NCBI RefSeq assembly: GCF_947500065.1
Contig: NZ_CANMQT010000001.1
Span: 744,001-808,000, forward strand
Reading direction: 5' to 3'
From: an uncultured Aquimarina sp.
GTDB lineage: Bacteria > Bacteroidota > Bacteroidia > Flavobacteriales > Flavobacteriaceae
Length of the DNA: 64,000 nucleotides
The stretch's first letter is position 1. Each line of letters opens with the position of its first letter. A program made the position numbers and the translations under genes. The notes beneath the pieces were generated by a model. It was not told the DNA's origin. It made no database searches and was given only the letters and a program-made list of their open reading frames with translations. Below are positions 25,919 through 35,616 of the stretch, in pieces.

Positions 25919-27061
25919 ATGCAAAACCAAAAACACCTTTTTGACCTTTCTGAAGATATTACCTACCTCAATGGCGCCTATATGTCTCCTCAACTTAAAT
26001 CCATAACAGAAATAGGATTAGAATCTGTTTCAAAAAAAGGGAGACCCAACGAGATTTTACCTGTAGATTTCTTCACCGAAAAAGAAATCCTGAAACAGCG
26101 TTTTGCAACGCTAATCAGTGCTCCTGATTATAAAAACACTGCAATCATTCCATCGGTTTCTTATGGTATTGCTAATGCTGCTAATAATGTACCCATTAAA
26201 AAAGGAGATGAAATCATTTTAGTAGATGAACAATTTCCTAGTAATGTATATATCTGGCAAGAAGTTGCAAGAAAAAATGAAGCAACTATCAAAATCATTA
26301 AACCTCCTATCGAATTAGAAAATAGAGGTAAGCGTTGGAATGAAAATATTCTGGAAGCAATCACTAAAAATACCGCAGTAATTGCAATGCCACAAGTGCA
26401 CTGGGCAGATGGAACTTTATTTGATCTGCACGCTATTCGTGAGAAAACAAAAACAGTAAACGCTATGTTAGTCATTGATGGGACGCAAAGTGTAGGCGCT
26501 TTTCCTTTTTCTATACAAGAAATTGAACCCGATGCTTTGGTTTGTGGTGGTTATAAATGGTTATTAGGTCCATACGCTATTGGCATGGCTTATTACAGTG
26601 ATGCTTTTAATAATGGAACACCGATCGAGCATAACTGGATGAACCGATATAATAGTGAAGATTTTTCTGGACTCACAACATACGAAGATCGATATCAGGA
26701 AAAAGCAGCCCGATACTCTGTAGGAGAATCTAGTAATTTTGTACTAACACCCATGATGATAGGAGCCATCGAACAATTGATTGCTTGGCAACCAAAAAAC
26801 ATTCAGGAATATGGTAAAAGTATTTCCAAAAATGCTGTTCAAAAACTCCGAGAATTAGGATGTTTTATTGAAGATGATGCATATAGAGCACATCATCTAT
26901 TTGGGATCTATCTTCCAGATCATATCAATGTAGAAGAGATTAAGGCAAAATTGAAGGAAGCACAAATTTTTGTTTCTTTTAGAGGAAATGCCATGCGAGT
27001 TTCTTGCAATGTGTATAATACTGAAGAAGATTTCGAAAAACTATTAAATTCTTTTGGATAA
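25919..27061 (+). CDS. Class V aminotransferase-fold PLP enzyme
   Basis: 380 residues, soluble. PLP-site features: Asp187 in VIDGTQSVGAFPF and Lys213 in VCGGYKWLLGPYAIG, the class V pattern of cysteine desulfurase, kynureninase and isopenicillin-epimerase-like enzymes. The N-terminus YLNGAYMSPQ and the RVSCNVYNTEEDFEKLL end are usual for the 'aminotransferase class V-fold' group of flavobacteria. No conserved Cys loop as in NifS/SufS is visible, so it is unlikely to be a main cysteine desulfurase. The exact substrate is open. Confidence 0.8.
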   Translation: MQNQKHLFDLSEDITYLNGAYMSPQLKSITEIGLESVSKKGRPNEILPVDFFTEKEILKQRFATLISAPDYKNTAIIPSVSYGIANAANNVPIKKGDEIILVDEQFPSNVYIWQEVARKNEATIKIIKPPIELENRGKRWNENILEAITKNTAVIAMPQVHWADGTLFDLHAIREKTKTVNAMLVIDGTQSVGAFPFSIQEIEPDALVCGGYKWLLGPYAIGMAYYSDAFNNGTPIEHNWMNRYNSEDFSGLTTYEDRYQEKAARYSVGESSNFVLTPMMIGAIEQLIAWQPKNIQEYGKSISKNAVQKLRELGCFIEDDAYRAHHLFGIYLPDHINVEEIKAKLKEAQIFVSFRGNAMRVSCNVYNTEEDFEKLLNSFG

Positions 27062-27135
27062 CGATAATTTTTCTTCTGTTGGAATTAAAACTTATGAGTT
27101 GATTACATTAATTTTAAAGACATAAAAACAAATCC

Positions 27136-27930
27136 ATGAAAAAAAAATTAGCGATCCTTAATTCCTTATCTGTTGTATTTGTAATTGGCATAAATTATAT
27201 TTCACAAGCATTACGCTTTAATAATACTACTGTAGGGGAACTCAGCAGTAAATATGATAATCTGTTTACACCAGCAAGCTATGCTTTTGCAATATGGATA
27301 TTAATTTTTTCAGGTCTTATTGCTTATTCAATTTATCAAATCCGAAATGCCTTTTTTAAACCAGAAAAAGCAGATCATGTACTACAAACAGGATACTGGT
27401 TTTTTATTGCAAATCTATTAACCGGTTGTTGGGTTATAGTATTTACCTATGAATACTTTGGTTTATCAGTACTTATAATGTTAGGTATCGTTTTCTCTCT
27501 GAGTAAGATTGTTATCAATACTAAGATGGAACGCTGGGATGCTCCTTTGGGTATTATCGCTTTTGTATGGTGGCCCATATGTCTATTTCTAGGATGGATT
27601 TCTGTGGCTACAATAGCTAATTTTTCTATTTATTTAACCAAGATTAATTGGGGTGGATTTGGTTTAGATGAGATTACCTGGACTATAATTATGGTAATTG
27701 TAGCCGTTTTGTTGAATCTATTTATGATTGTCAAAAGAAATATGCGAGAATTTGCTTTGGTTGGTGCCTGGGCGTTAATAGCAATATATGTAAGACATAA
27801 CGGTGATTATAATTCCATTGCCTATACAGCGCTTATAGCTGCTATTATATTAGTACTTGCTGCTGGTATTCATGGGTTTTTGAATCGCGCCACTAACCCT
27901 GGTAAAAAATTGATGGAGCGATTTAGCTAA
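27136..27930 (+). CDS. TspO/tryptophan-rich sensory-like membrane protein
   Basis: 264 residues, about seven or eight hydrophobic segments (5-22, 48-68, 87-104, 108-126, 133-157, 179-199, 208-223, 231-250). The TPASYAFAIWILIFSGLIAY stretch and Trp-rich helices (LGIIAFVWWPICLFLGWIS) fit the longer relatives of TspO/MBR proteins seen in flavobacteria. Inner membrane. TspO proteins bind porphyrins and other ligands, but this longer branch is not characterised. It follows the aminotransferase gene by 74 bp; joint transcription is possible. Confidence 0.7.
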   Translation: MKKKLAILNSLSVVFVIGINYISQALRFNNTTVGELSSKYDNLFTPASYAFAIWILIFSGLIAYSIYQIRNAFFKPEKADHVLQTGYWFFIANLLTGCWVIVFTYEYFGLSVLIMLGIVFSLSKIVINTKMERWDAPLGIIAFVWWPICLFLGWISVATIANFSIYLTKINWGGFGLDEITWTIIMVIVAVLLNLFMIVKRNMREFALVGAWALIAIYVRHNGDYNSIAYTALIAAIILVLAAGIHGFLNRATNPGKKLMERFS

Positions 27931-28060
27931 GTTGTTAACCTACTATTTCTCTCTTAATTAGATATGTTATTAAAATGTAGCTTAAAAACAGTAAACGATG
28001 AAGTTTCTCATCAAAACTTAAAAAAATAGTTAGTTTTAGTGCGTATCACTATATACAGGT

Positions 28061-28092
28061 TTGTCATAACTAAAAGAATGATAGTATATTTG
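28061..28092 (+). promoter_or_regulatory. Bacteroidetes-type promoter for mfd
   Basis: TTG at 28061-28063, 21-bp spacer, then TATATTTG at 28085-28092, a full match to TTG-N17-23-TAnnTTTG. The GTG start of mfd is 17 nt downstream. Confidence 0.65.
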
Positions 28093-28109
28093 CTTAAAAT
28101 TATTGCTAC

Positions 28110-31100
28110 GTGAGTAAAAATATAATCACGCAAACCTTCGCACAGTCTCTGTCTCTTCAGAAACTGGGGAATGCTATTGCCCAGTCCGAAAGTAAAACAC
28201 ATCTACAAGGCCTTATCGGATCCTCTTTATCCTTTGTGATTTCAGCTGCTTTTGAGCAAGCAGACAAACCTTTTTTGTGTGTTTTTGATGATAAAGAAGA
28301 AGCAGCCTATTATCTTAATGATTTAGAACAACAACTTGGAGATAAAAATGTATTGTTTTATCCAGGAAGTTATCGCAGACCCTATCAGATTGAAGAAACC
28401 GATAATGCTAATGTTCTTTTAAGAGCAGAGGTATTGAATAGAATCAATTCCAGAAAGAAACCTGCGCTGATTATTACCTATCCGGATGCTTTATTCGAAA
28501 AAGTAGTGACCAGAAAAGAGCTGGAGAAAAATACACTGAAGATTTCTATTGGAGATACGCTGTCATTAGATTTTGTCAATGAAGTACTGTTCGAATATCA
28601 CTTCCAACGAGTAGATTTTGTTACCGAACCTGGCGAGTTTTCGGTTCGTGGTGGTATTGTAGATGTATTTTCATTTAGTAATGATGAACCGTATCGTATA
28701 GAGTTTTTTGGGGATGAAGTAGATAGTATCAGAACTTTTGATGTAGAGACGCAATTATCAACGGACCAGATCAAGAAAATTTCTATCATCCCTAATGTAG
28801 AAAATAAAGCGATGCAGGAAACTCGTGAAAGTTTTCTGAAATATATCGCTTCTAAAACTGTGGTTTTTGCCAAAGATATTGACCTGCTTTCTGCAAGAAT
28901 CGACAAAAATCTTGAAAAAGCCAAAGAAGCTTTCAAAACGCTGTCTGAAGAAATCAAACACGGAACTCCAGAGGAACTTTTTGCTTCTTCAGCATTAATC
29001 AAAAAGCAATTACTGGATTTCACCTTGGTCGAAATAGGAAATCGACCACTCACCAAAGCTGATTATGCGATTAAGTTTGACACCAAACCGCAACCTTCTT
29101 TCAATAAACAATTTGATTTGCTGATTCAGAACCTGAATGAAAACCATGAAGAAGGCTATAAAAATTATATCTTCTGTGTAAGTGATCAACAGGCTAAACG
29201 TTTTCATGATATTTTTGATGATGCAGATCTGGATGTAAAACAATATGAAACAATTGTTTTTTCCGCATTTCAAGGATTTATTGATCACGATCGTAAAATA
29301 GCCTGTTATACCGATCATCAGATTTTTGAGCGATATCATAAGTTTAATCTAAAGAGTGGATATGCTAAAAAACAAGCTATCTCGCTCAAAGAATTGACCA
29401 ACCTCGAAGTTGGTGATTACGTAACGCATATCGATCACGGAATTGGTAAATTCGGCGGGTTACAAAAAATAGATGTCGAAGGCAAAAAACAAGAAGCAAT
29501 CAAGCTGATATATGGAGAACGAGATGTGTTATATCTCAGTATTCATTCGCTTCATAAGATTTCAAAATTTAATGGTAAAGATGGCAAGCCGCCACAGATC
29601 TATAAGCTAGGTTCCAAAGCCTGGAAAACCCTAAAACAAAAAACCAAAGCAAGAGTAAAACATATTGCATTTAATTTGATTCAATTATATGCAAAACGAA
29701 AATTGCAAAAAGGTTTTCAATACAATCCAGATAGTTACTTACAACACGAATTAGAAGCTTCTTTTATATACGAAGACACGCCTGATCAAAGCACCGCTAC
29801 AGCAGATGTAAAAGCGGATATGGAAAGCGAGCGACCTATGGATCGATTGATCTGTGGAGATGTTGGTTTCGGTAAAACCGAAGTAGCTATCAGAGCAGCT
29901 TTTAAAGCAGTGGATAACGGAAAACAAGTTGCGATACTGGTTCCCACAACGATTCTGGCATTTCAGCACGCAAAAACATTTAGGGAACGACTAAAGGATT
30001 TTCCGGTAGTAGTAGATTATGTAAACCGTTTCCGCACCGCAAAACAAAAAAGAGAAACTCTAGAGGATCTGGCTGCTGGCAAAGTAGATATCATCATAGG
30101 AACCCACCAATTGGTCAATAAAAATGTAAAATTTAAAGACCTGGGATTACTGGTTATTGATGAAGAGCAAAAATTTGGTGTTTCTGTAAAAGATAAACTG
30201 AAAACCATCAAAGAAAATGTAGATACACTCACCTTAACCGCTACACCTATCCCAAGAACCTTACAATTTAGTTTGATGGCAGCTCGGGATTTATCTACCA
30301 TCACCACACCTCCACCCAATCGATATCCGATAGAAACTAATGTGATTCGATTTACTGAAGAAACCATTAGAGATGCCGTGAGTTATGAGATACAACGTGG
30401 AGGACAGGTATATTTTATTCATAACCGTATTGAGAATATCAAAGAAGTTGCCGGAATGGTACAGCGCCTAGTTCCGGATGCCAAAGTTGCGGTAGGTCAC
30501 GGACAGATGGAAGGTAAAAAACTAGAAGGTTTGATGCTCTCCTTTATGAATGGAGAATTTGATGTATTAATTTCTACCACTATTGTAGAAAGCGGACTGG
30601 ATGTACCAAATGCCAACACTATTTTTATTAATAATGCCAATAACTTTGGGCTTTCGGATCTACACCAGATGCGTGGTCGTGTAGGACGAAGTAATAAAAA
30701 GGCCTTTTGTTATTTCATTACACCACCATATTCTGCAATGACCGACGATGCCAGAAAACGTATCACCGCATTAGAAATGCATTCTGACTTAGGTAGTGGA
30801 TTTAATATTGCCATGAAAGATCTGGAGATTCGAGGTGCGGGAGATTTATTAGGTGGAGAACAGAGTGGTTTTATCAATGAAATTGGTTTTGATACCTACC
30901 AAAAAATACTAAACGAAGCAATCGAAGAACTCAAGGAAAATGAGTTTGCTGACTTATACGAAGACGGTCAAAAAGAAAAGGTATATCTAAAAGATACGCA
31001 GATTGATACCGATTTCGAATTGTTATTCCCGGATGACTATATCAACAATATTACCGAGCGTCTCAATCTGTATACAGAACTCAATGAGATCAAAGATGAA

Positions 31101-31469
31101 GAGGGGCTGCAAGCTTATGAAAAACGATTAGTAGATCGTTTTGGAGAAATCCCGGATCAGGCAGTAGACTTATTAAATTCTGTGCGTATCAAATGGATTG
31201 CCACTTCTATTGGATTAGAAAAGATCATTATGAAACAAGATAAATTGATCGGGTATTTTATCAGTGATCAGCAATCGAGTTTTTATCAAAGTCCTATATT
31301 TTCTAAGGTATTACAATTTGTACAGAAAAATCCAAGTAAGTGCAAAATGAAGGAAAAAAACACCCGAAATGGATTACGATTGTTATTGACTTTTGAGAAT
31401 ATTGTATCAATAGAAGATGCATTACGAGCTATTGCAACAATAAACATAAAAAAAGAAAATGTACTATGA
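28110..31469 (+). CDS. mfd: Transcription-repair coupling factor Mfd
   Basis: 1119 residues from GTG 28110. Domains in order: UvrB-like N-terminal part (~1-350), CarD-like RNA polymerase interaction domain (LEVGDYVTHIDHGIGKFGGL ~ 435-455), then an SF2 translocase with Walker A CGDVGFGKTEVAIRAAF (~587-603), DEEQ box VIDEEQKFGV, TATPIPRTLQFSL (motif III), and motif VI HQMRGRVGRSNKKAFCYF, followed by the TRCF C-terminal domain. Mfd removes RNA polymerase stalled at DNA lesions and recruits UvrA. Near-complete family length. The start of the next gene overlaps its stop by 4 bp. Confidence 0.95.
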   Translation: MSKNIITQTFAQSLSLQKLGNAIAQSESKTHLQGLIGSSLSFVISAAFEQADKPFLCVFDDKEEAAYYLNDLEQQLGDKNVLFYPGSYRRPYQIEETDNANVLLRAEVLNRINSRKKPALIITYPDALFEKVVTRKELEKNTLKISIGDTLSLDFVNEVLFEYHFQRVDFVTEPGEFSVRGGIVDVFSFSNDEPYRIEFFGDEVDSIRTFDVETQLSTDQIKKISIIPNVENKAMQETRESFLKYIASKTVVFAKDIDLLSARIDKNLEKAKEAFKTLSEEIKHGTPEELFASSALIKKQLLDFTLVEIGNRPLTKADYAIKFDTKPQPSFNKQFDLLIQNLNENHEEGYKNYIFCVSDQQAKRFHDIFDDADLDVKQYETIVFSAFQGFIDHDRKIACYTDHQIFERYHKFNLKSGYAKKQAISLKELTNLEVGDYVTHIDHGIGKFGGLQKIDVEGKKQEAIKLIYGERDVLYLSIHSLHKISKFNGKDGKPPQIYKLGSKAWKTLKQKTKARVKHIAFNLIQLYAKRKLQKGFQYNPDSYLQHELEASFIYEDTPDQSTATADVKADMESERPMDRLICGDVGFGKTEVAIRAAFKAVDNGKQVAILVPTTILAFQHAKTFRERLKDFPVVVDYVNRFRTAKQKRETLEDLAAGKVDIIIGTHQLVNKNVKFKDLGLLVIDEEQKFGVSVKDKLKTIKENVDTLTLTATPIPRTLQFSLMAARDLSTITTPPPNRYPIETNVIRFTEETIRDAVSYEIQRGGQVYFIHNRIENIKEVAGMVQRLVPDAKVAVGHGQMEGKKLEGLMLSFMNGEFDVLISTTIVESGLDVPNANTIFINNANNFGLSDLHQMRGRVGRSNKKAFCYFITPPYSAMTDDARKRITALEMHSDLGSGFNIAMKDLEIRGAGDLLGGEQSGFINEIGFDTYQKILNEAIEELKENEFADLYEDGQKEKVYLKDTQIDTDFELLFPDDYINNITERLNLYTELNEIKDEEGLQAYEKRLVDRFGEIPDQAVDLLNSVRIKWIATSIGLEKIIMKQDKLIGYFISDQQSSFYQSPIFSKVLQFVQKNPSKCKMKEKNTRNGLRLLLTFENIVSIEDALRAIATINIKKENVL

Positions 31470-33082
31470 GAAATATTTTCTTTTTAATTATTTATTTTAT
31501 TCCTGTAATTCTAGCTTATTTGTTTGAAATTATATTTCAAGATGTTACTCAAGAAAGATTATACAACTTTTTTGAAAATATTATTTTTTATATACTCGCT
31601 TTCATACTAATCCAGTTTGTTAAAATAAAGAAGAAGACAAAAGTGATTTTTTATTGCACTTTTAGTATTCTTATTCTGTTTACATGGTTTGAGAGCGTTT
31701 TTTATTATTTGTATGGTATCAACTTTAATTCATCAACTGTTTATATATTAACAGAAACAAATCTTGATGAAGTTTCTGAGTTTATTAGTACTTATGCCAA
31801 TTATACTATAATATGTTTCTCACTATTAATGCTTCTATGTAACATAGTATTAATTGTCTATTCATGCAAAAAAGAGGACATATATTTCACCTCCTTTTCA
31901 AATATATCCATAACAAGAAAAATCTTAAGTGTTCTGGGAATTTCTATAATGTTTTATGGAATATTAAAGTTCACAAAGCTTATTGTATACAATACTCCTT
32001 ACTTACTAGTAAAATCAAGTATTCAATATCGAAAAGATGCTAAAAGTTTCGATTTATCACATACAAATCGTACTTCAAATGCATTCAAAAATGTACGTAA
32101 AGATACGATTAGTTGTAATGAAACCTACGTTTTCATTATTGGAGAATCTACTACAAAAAACAAGATGAATTTATATGGATATCAAAAAGAGACAAATCCT
32201 AAGCTAAATAATATCAAAAATGAGCTTTTCATTTTTGATCAAGTGATTAGTCCACACACTCACACTATAACCTCATTATCCAAGTCATTAACACTGAATA
32301 ATTATCAAAACCCGTCTAAACAAGATAATGGAAGTATTATTCAACTTATGAATGCTGCTGGTTTTAAAACCTATTGGTTATCTAATCAAAAACCAATAGG
32401 TGCATTCGAAAATTTAACCACCAAAATATCCAAAGGAGCATCCGTCAGAAACTTTATAAATATAGCAAATCACAATAAAAAGACCCCTTATGATCATAAA
32501 TTGATTAAACCACTAAAAATTGCTCTAAACGATACAGCTAATAAAAAGGCAATTTTCATCCACCTTTTAGGGACTCACCTTCAATATAATAAAAGATATC
32601 CTAAGGAGTTTGAATACTTTACCACTTCTGATATAAAGGACAAAAAAGAAGTATTAATAAATGAATATGATAATGCTGTAAGATACAATGATTTTGTTGT
32701 TCGAGAAATTATTAAAGAAGTGAAAGCAAAAAATATTATGTCGTATGTGTTATATTTTTCAGATCACGGAGAAGAAGTATACTTTGATAGAAAAGATTTT
32801 TATGGGCATTATGAAGAAGATCCAACTCGATCTATGTATGAAATCCCTTTTATTTTGTGGACTTCCGTCAAGTATAAAAAGCTCAGAAAATCTAGTTTTA
32901 ATGTTCATAATAGGTTCATGACTGATGAATTAATACATGCTGTTTCCGATATAAGTGGTATACGGTTTACTGGTTTTGATAAAAAAAGAAGTATCTTTAA
33001 TAACTTCTATGTTGAAAAACCCAGAATGGTTAGAAAAAATATAAGCTTTGAAGAATTGTTTTTGTATGAAGATAAAAATTGA
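31466..33082 (+). CDS. Phosphoethanolamine transferase (EptA/sulfatase-superfamily)
   Basis: 538 residues. Five hydrophobic segments in the first ~190 residues anchor it in the inner membrane; the periplasmic catalytic domain begins near 220. VFIIGESTTKNKMNLYGYQKET is the metal-site and nucleophile motif (Thr in ESTT), and VLYFSDHGEEVYFDRKDFYGHY supplies Asp-His and His metal ligands; HTHTITSLSKSLT corresponds to the region after the nucleophile. The family transfers phosphoethanolamine to lipid A or other glycans. It overlaps mfd by ATGA yet has no functional link, so the coupling is probably incidental. The acceptor is unknown. Confidence 0.8.
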   Translation: MRNIFFLIIYFIPVILAYLFEIIFQDVTQERLYNFFENIIFYILAFILIQFVKIKKKTKVIFYCTFSILILFTWFESVFYYLYGINFNSSTVYILTETNLDEVSEFISTYANYTIICFSLLMLLCNIVLIVYSCKKEDIYFTSFSNISITRKILSVLGISIMFYGILKFTKLIVYNTPYLLVKSSIQYRKDAKSFDLSHTNRTSNAFKNVRKDTISCNETYVFIIGESTTKNKMNLYGYQKETNPKLNNIKNELFIFDQVISPHTHTITSLSKSLTLNNYQNPSKQDNGSIIQLMNAAGFKTYWLSNQKPIGAFENLTTKISKGASVRNFINIANHNKKTPYDHKLIKPLKIALNDTANKKAIFIHLLGTHLQYNKRYPKEFEYFTTSDIKDKKEVLINEYDNAVRYNDFVVREIIKEVKAKNIMSYVLYFSDHGEEVYFDRKDFYGHYEEDPTRSMYEIPFILWTSVKYKKLRKSSFNVHNRFMTDELIHAVSDISGIRFTGFDKKRSIFNNFYVEKPRMVRKNISFEELFLYEDKN

Positions 33083-33110
33083 AAGACTCTATAAAAAAAT
33101 CAATTCGGCT

Positions 33111-34193
33111 CTAGGCTATCCGCTTAAATCTATACAAGCGATTAAAATACATTAGAATTTTTTCTAAAAGAAGACTGGCCATCAAGCTTATAAAAAAAAA
33201 CACTACCGCAAAAATATATTTTTCAAAGAGTGAAGTGTCATAAGAATAAGTGATCCACGGCTTTCTAAGAAACCCATGTATAGCGAATAAATAGAAACTT
33301 AATTCTCCTAATCTTACCATAGCCGCCTTAATTTTCGCAGGAGATTTGCTTTCAAGCCAAATCAAAAAATGAAATAAAATGTAAGAAATACTAATAAAAG
33401 TTATTGGAAATAAAAAGCTATAAAAATTTGCCAAAATAAATACAAATATAGAAATTCCTAAAAATTTATAATTTACCCGATGACATCTGGGATAAAAAAC
33501 GAAAACCATTCCCATAACAAATTCTGGCAAATGCCCTGGAAACAGATATAATAAACTAAGGTTATATGTTTCTAATATAGGTTGAACTAATGCAAATATT
33601 ATGTAATAAGATACTAGAAATAAAATTCCGCTTATGTAATTAAATCTGTTTCTTTTAAAAAAATAAAACAGTAATGGAAAAAGAACATATAGTTGAATTA
33701 TTAACGAGAAAAACCACCAAGGGCCATTAATATTTAATGCCTTATTTGGTATGAAATTATTAATAAACATTAATTTTAGTACTAAGTCTCTCCATTCATA
33801 AAAATTAAAAACCCGATTTTCCACAAAAAACACCGTAATAACCAAAAAAAGAATCGCCAAAAAATAAACTGGGTATATTTTTTTTAACCTATCAATCATA
33901 AAAGGCAATAGACGAATCTTTTTTTGGTTATTAAAATATTTTATTGACAATCCGTAGGCGCTCAATACAATAAATATTTGCACTCCATAATGCCCCATAT
34001 AACTAAGTGAAGCGGTAAGAAATTTCTCAGGAAAAGCCATCAGTACTTCGAGATATCTCTGAATTCTAATTATATCCCAATCAAACTCATTTTCACCTAT
34101 ATAAGGTTTAGTTAAATGAAAAAAATTATGAAACATAATTAATAGTATTCCAATACCTTTTAGAAAATTAGTTTGATTTTTGGTTATTCTCAT
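33111..34193 (-). CDS. Acyltransferase family 3 (OafA-like) membrane protein
   Basis: 360 residues with about ten membrane helices. The N-terminus NQTNFLKGIGILLIMFHNFFHL carries the family His (His22 region) and YGVQIFIVLSAYGLSIKYF is the second conserved block. These enzymes O-acylate surface sugars such as O-antigen or exopolysaccharide using acyl-CoA on the cytoplasmic side. It converges on the phosphoethanolamine transferase gene, and both modify envelope glycans. The acyl group and acceptor are not determinable. Confidence 0.8.
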   Translation of the reverse strand: MRITKNQTNFLKGIGILLIMFHNFFHLTKPYIGENEFDWDIIRIQRYLEVLMAFPEKFLTASLSYMGHYGVQIFIVLSAYGLSIKYFNNQKKIRLLPFMIDRLKKIYPVYFLAILFLVITVFFVENRVFNFYEWRDLVLKLMFINNFIPNKALNINGPWWFFSLIIQLYVLFPLLFYFFKRNRFNYISGILFLVSYYIIFALVQPILETYNLSLLYLFPGHLPEFVMGMVFVFYPRCHRVNYKFLGISIFVFILANFYSFLFPITFISISYILFHFLIWLESKSPAKIKAAMVRLGELSFYLFAIHGFLRKPWITYSYDTSLFEKYIFAVVFFFISLMASLLLEKILMYFNRLYRFKRIA

Positions 34194-34393
34194 TTAATCA
34201 TACGTATTAAATCTACTTGGCAAAAACTACTCATTATTTTGATCTACATATATATCAAAATAATGACAAAATGTAATTCAACAACACAAAACTGCACTTC
34301 ACCAACATGATGTAATTTAAACTTTTTAGGAGGATAAAAATGGAGTGTTGATATTTGTAACGCACAATGTAAACAAAACTAAAACAGCCTATT

Positions 34394-34537
34394 ATGCACT
34401 TAACATTAGACAAAGATACAATAGAAATGGAAATAGCAAGATATCTGCCAAACACAATTAGAGGTTTTCTTCCAAAAACTCCACTTGAAATGCTGTTTAT
34501 TATCATTGTAAGAAATGATATGCACCAGACACTTTAA
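34394..34537 (+). pseudogene. Possible transposase N-terminal remnant
   Basis: A 47-residue open frame from ATG 34394 containing IEMEIARYLPNTIRGF and PKTPLEMLFIII, a pattern like the first ~40 residues of IS4/IS5-group transposases of Bacteroidetes (helical 'PxxxRGFxxKxxLxEI' start). It stops at TAA 34535, and the downstream sequence has stops in all frames. I do not see terminal inverted repeats. The opposite-strand frame at 34255-34506 looks like a shadow. Weak call. Confidence 0.3.
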
Positions 34538-35044
34538 AAGATTGTTTTACAAACTTCGGTAAAACCAATAAGGAAGAGTTAGAGCTTTCTATTTTAGATT
34601 GAGATGGAATCCCAGTTCTTAACGATAAGAAGTGATTCGGATGTTGAATGTTAGAACAAAAAGTACCAGGTTACTAATGCTACATACTATCTAAGAACAA
34701 GCAAGTAATCACAATGATCTCTAGGTGATAGAAATACAGTTTTGAGTTAGTAATAGCAACTGGAGAAAGTCGATATTAGTTTGGATTCAAAAATTTCAGA
34801 AAATCCTGTAATAAAAAAAATCTATGTAGATATATACTTCAATAAACATAATGAACATAGATTCAACAACCAAAAGCATCCATAAAAAACAAGGAAAATC
34901 ATTTCAATTTTCAACAAACTACACTTCGTCGACAGTAAACTACATTTAAACGAAACTAATGTTGGATTCATCTTTAAACGTCATTTGTTGGTTCTATTTA
35001 TTTATAAATTCATCTTAATTATAACAATAAGACCAACAAAGATT

Positions 35045-35258
35045 ATGAGTAACAGAGAGGAATTTAGTTTTTTGAAAGGAACTTTGAAGCAATTAAAAAA
35101 GTTAAGCCATAAAGTCAATCAAATGTTAGAAGAAGGTTTATTGAAGAAATAGAAAATTATAAAAACATCCCAGAATTAATCGATATAAACGAATTTTCGA
35201 TGAACTATTCTTTTGGTTATCAATACAGTAATAACATCGATGATGTTTATAGAACTTA
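35045..35258 (+). pseudogene. Frameshifted small gene of unknown family
   Basis: ATG 35045 opens a frame reading MSNREEFSFLKGTLKQLKK... and closing at 35152. A shift of frame near 35130 continues as RRFIEEIENYKNIPELIDIN, then NEFSMNYSFGYQYSNN to a stop at about 35258. Both halves have normal-looking amino-acid use, so an original protein of ~70 residues, broken by one indel, is plausible. Family not recognised. Confidence 0.35.
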
Positions 35259-35539
35259 AAAGTTACCTTAAAAATCACCTATAAAAGGTTAACAACATAA
35301 AATCATTACGCTACACTAAAACTATTTAATAAAAAATCTACTTCTTAATATTGTTTAAAGGCTCTCAATAGAATAAAATTGTATACCCTTTACTCAAAAA
35401 AAATTATAAAAGCCAAGTTATATCCTAAATAGAAAATGCTTTTTAGAAAAATAAATCTCTATCCAATAGAATAATTCCTATATTTCTAATTCAAAAGAAA
35501 AGTTTCAAAAAACTTCGAAACCCACTGGTATTACTGGTT

Positions 35540-35562
35540 TGTCGGGTAAATGTCGGGTTAAA
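35540..35562. promoter_or_regulatory. Tandem TGTCGGGT direct repeat upstream of the XRE gene
   Basis: TGTCGGGTAAA (35540-35550) is followed directly by TGTCGGGTTAAA (35551-35562), an 11-bp period or one helical turn. It lies 55-77 bp before the regulator's ATG and is GC-richer than its surroundings, as expected of a binding site for a regulator. Candidate operator for autoregulation. Confidence 0.45.
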
Positions 35563-35616
35563 TACGATCCGAAAAATTTGAGAAACTAATTCTGAAACTT
35601 ACTATTGCATAAGCAA

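Larger units (their letters stand above)
34198..35604. other. Decayed 1.4-kb intergenic stretch without an intact gene
   Basis: Between the acyltransferase and XRE regulator genes every frame is broken. It holds the possible transposase remnant (34394-34537) and a frameshifted small gene (35045-35258); the rest, including 34540-35040, looks like degraded coding sequence with scattered short frames and direct A/T-rich stretches. No RNA gene, terminator or attachment site is recognisable. It reads like a site of past insertion and decay. Confidence 0.5.

Noticed and set aside
34255..34506. 83-residue hydrophobic frame on the minus strand
   Set aside because: It lies opposite the better-looking transposase-like frame, its composition is that of an antisense shadow, and it has no start context.
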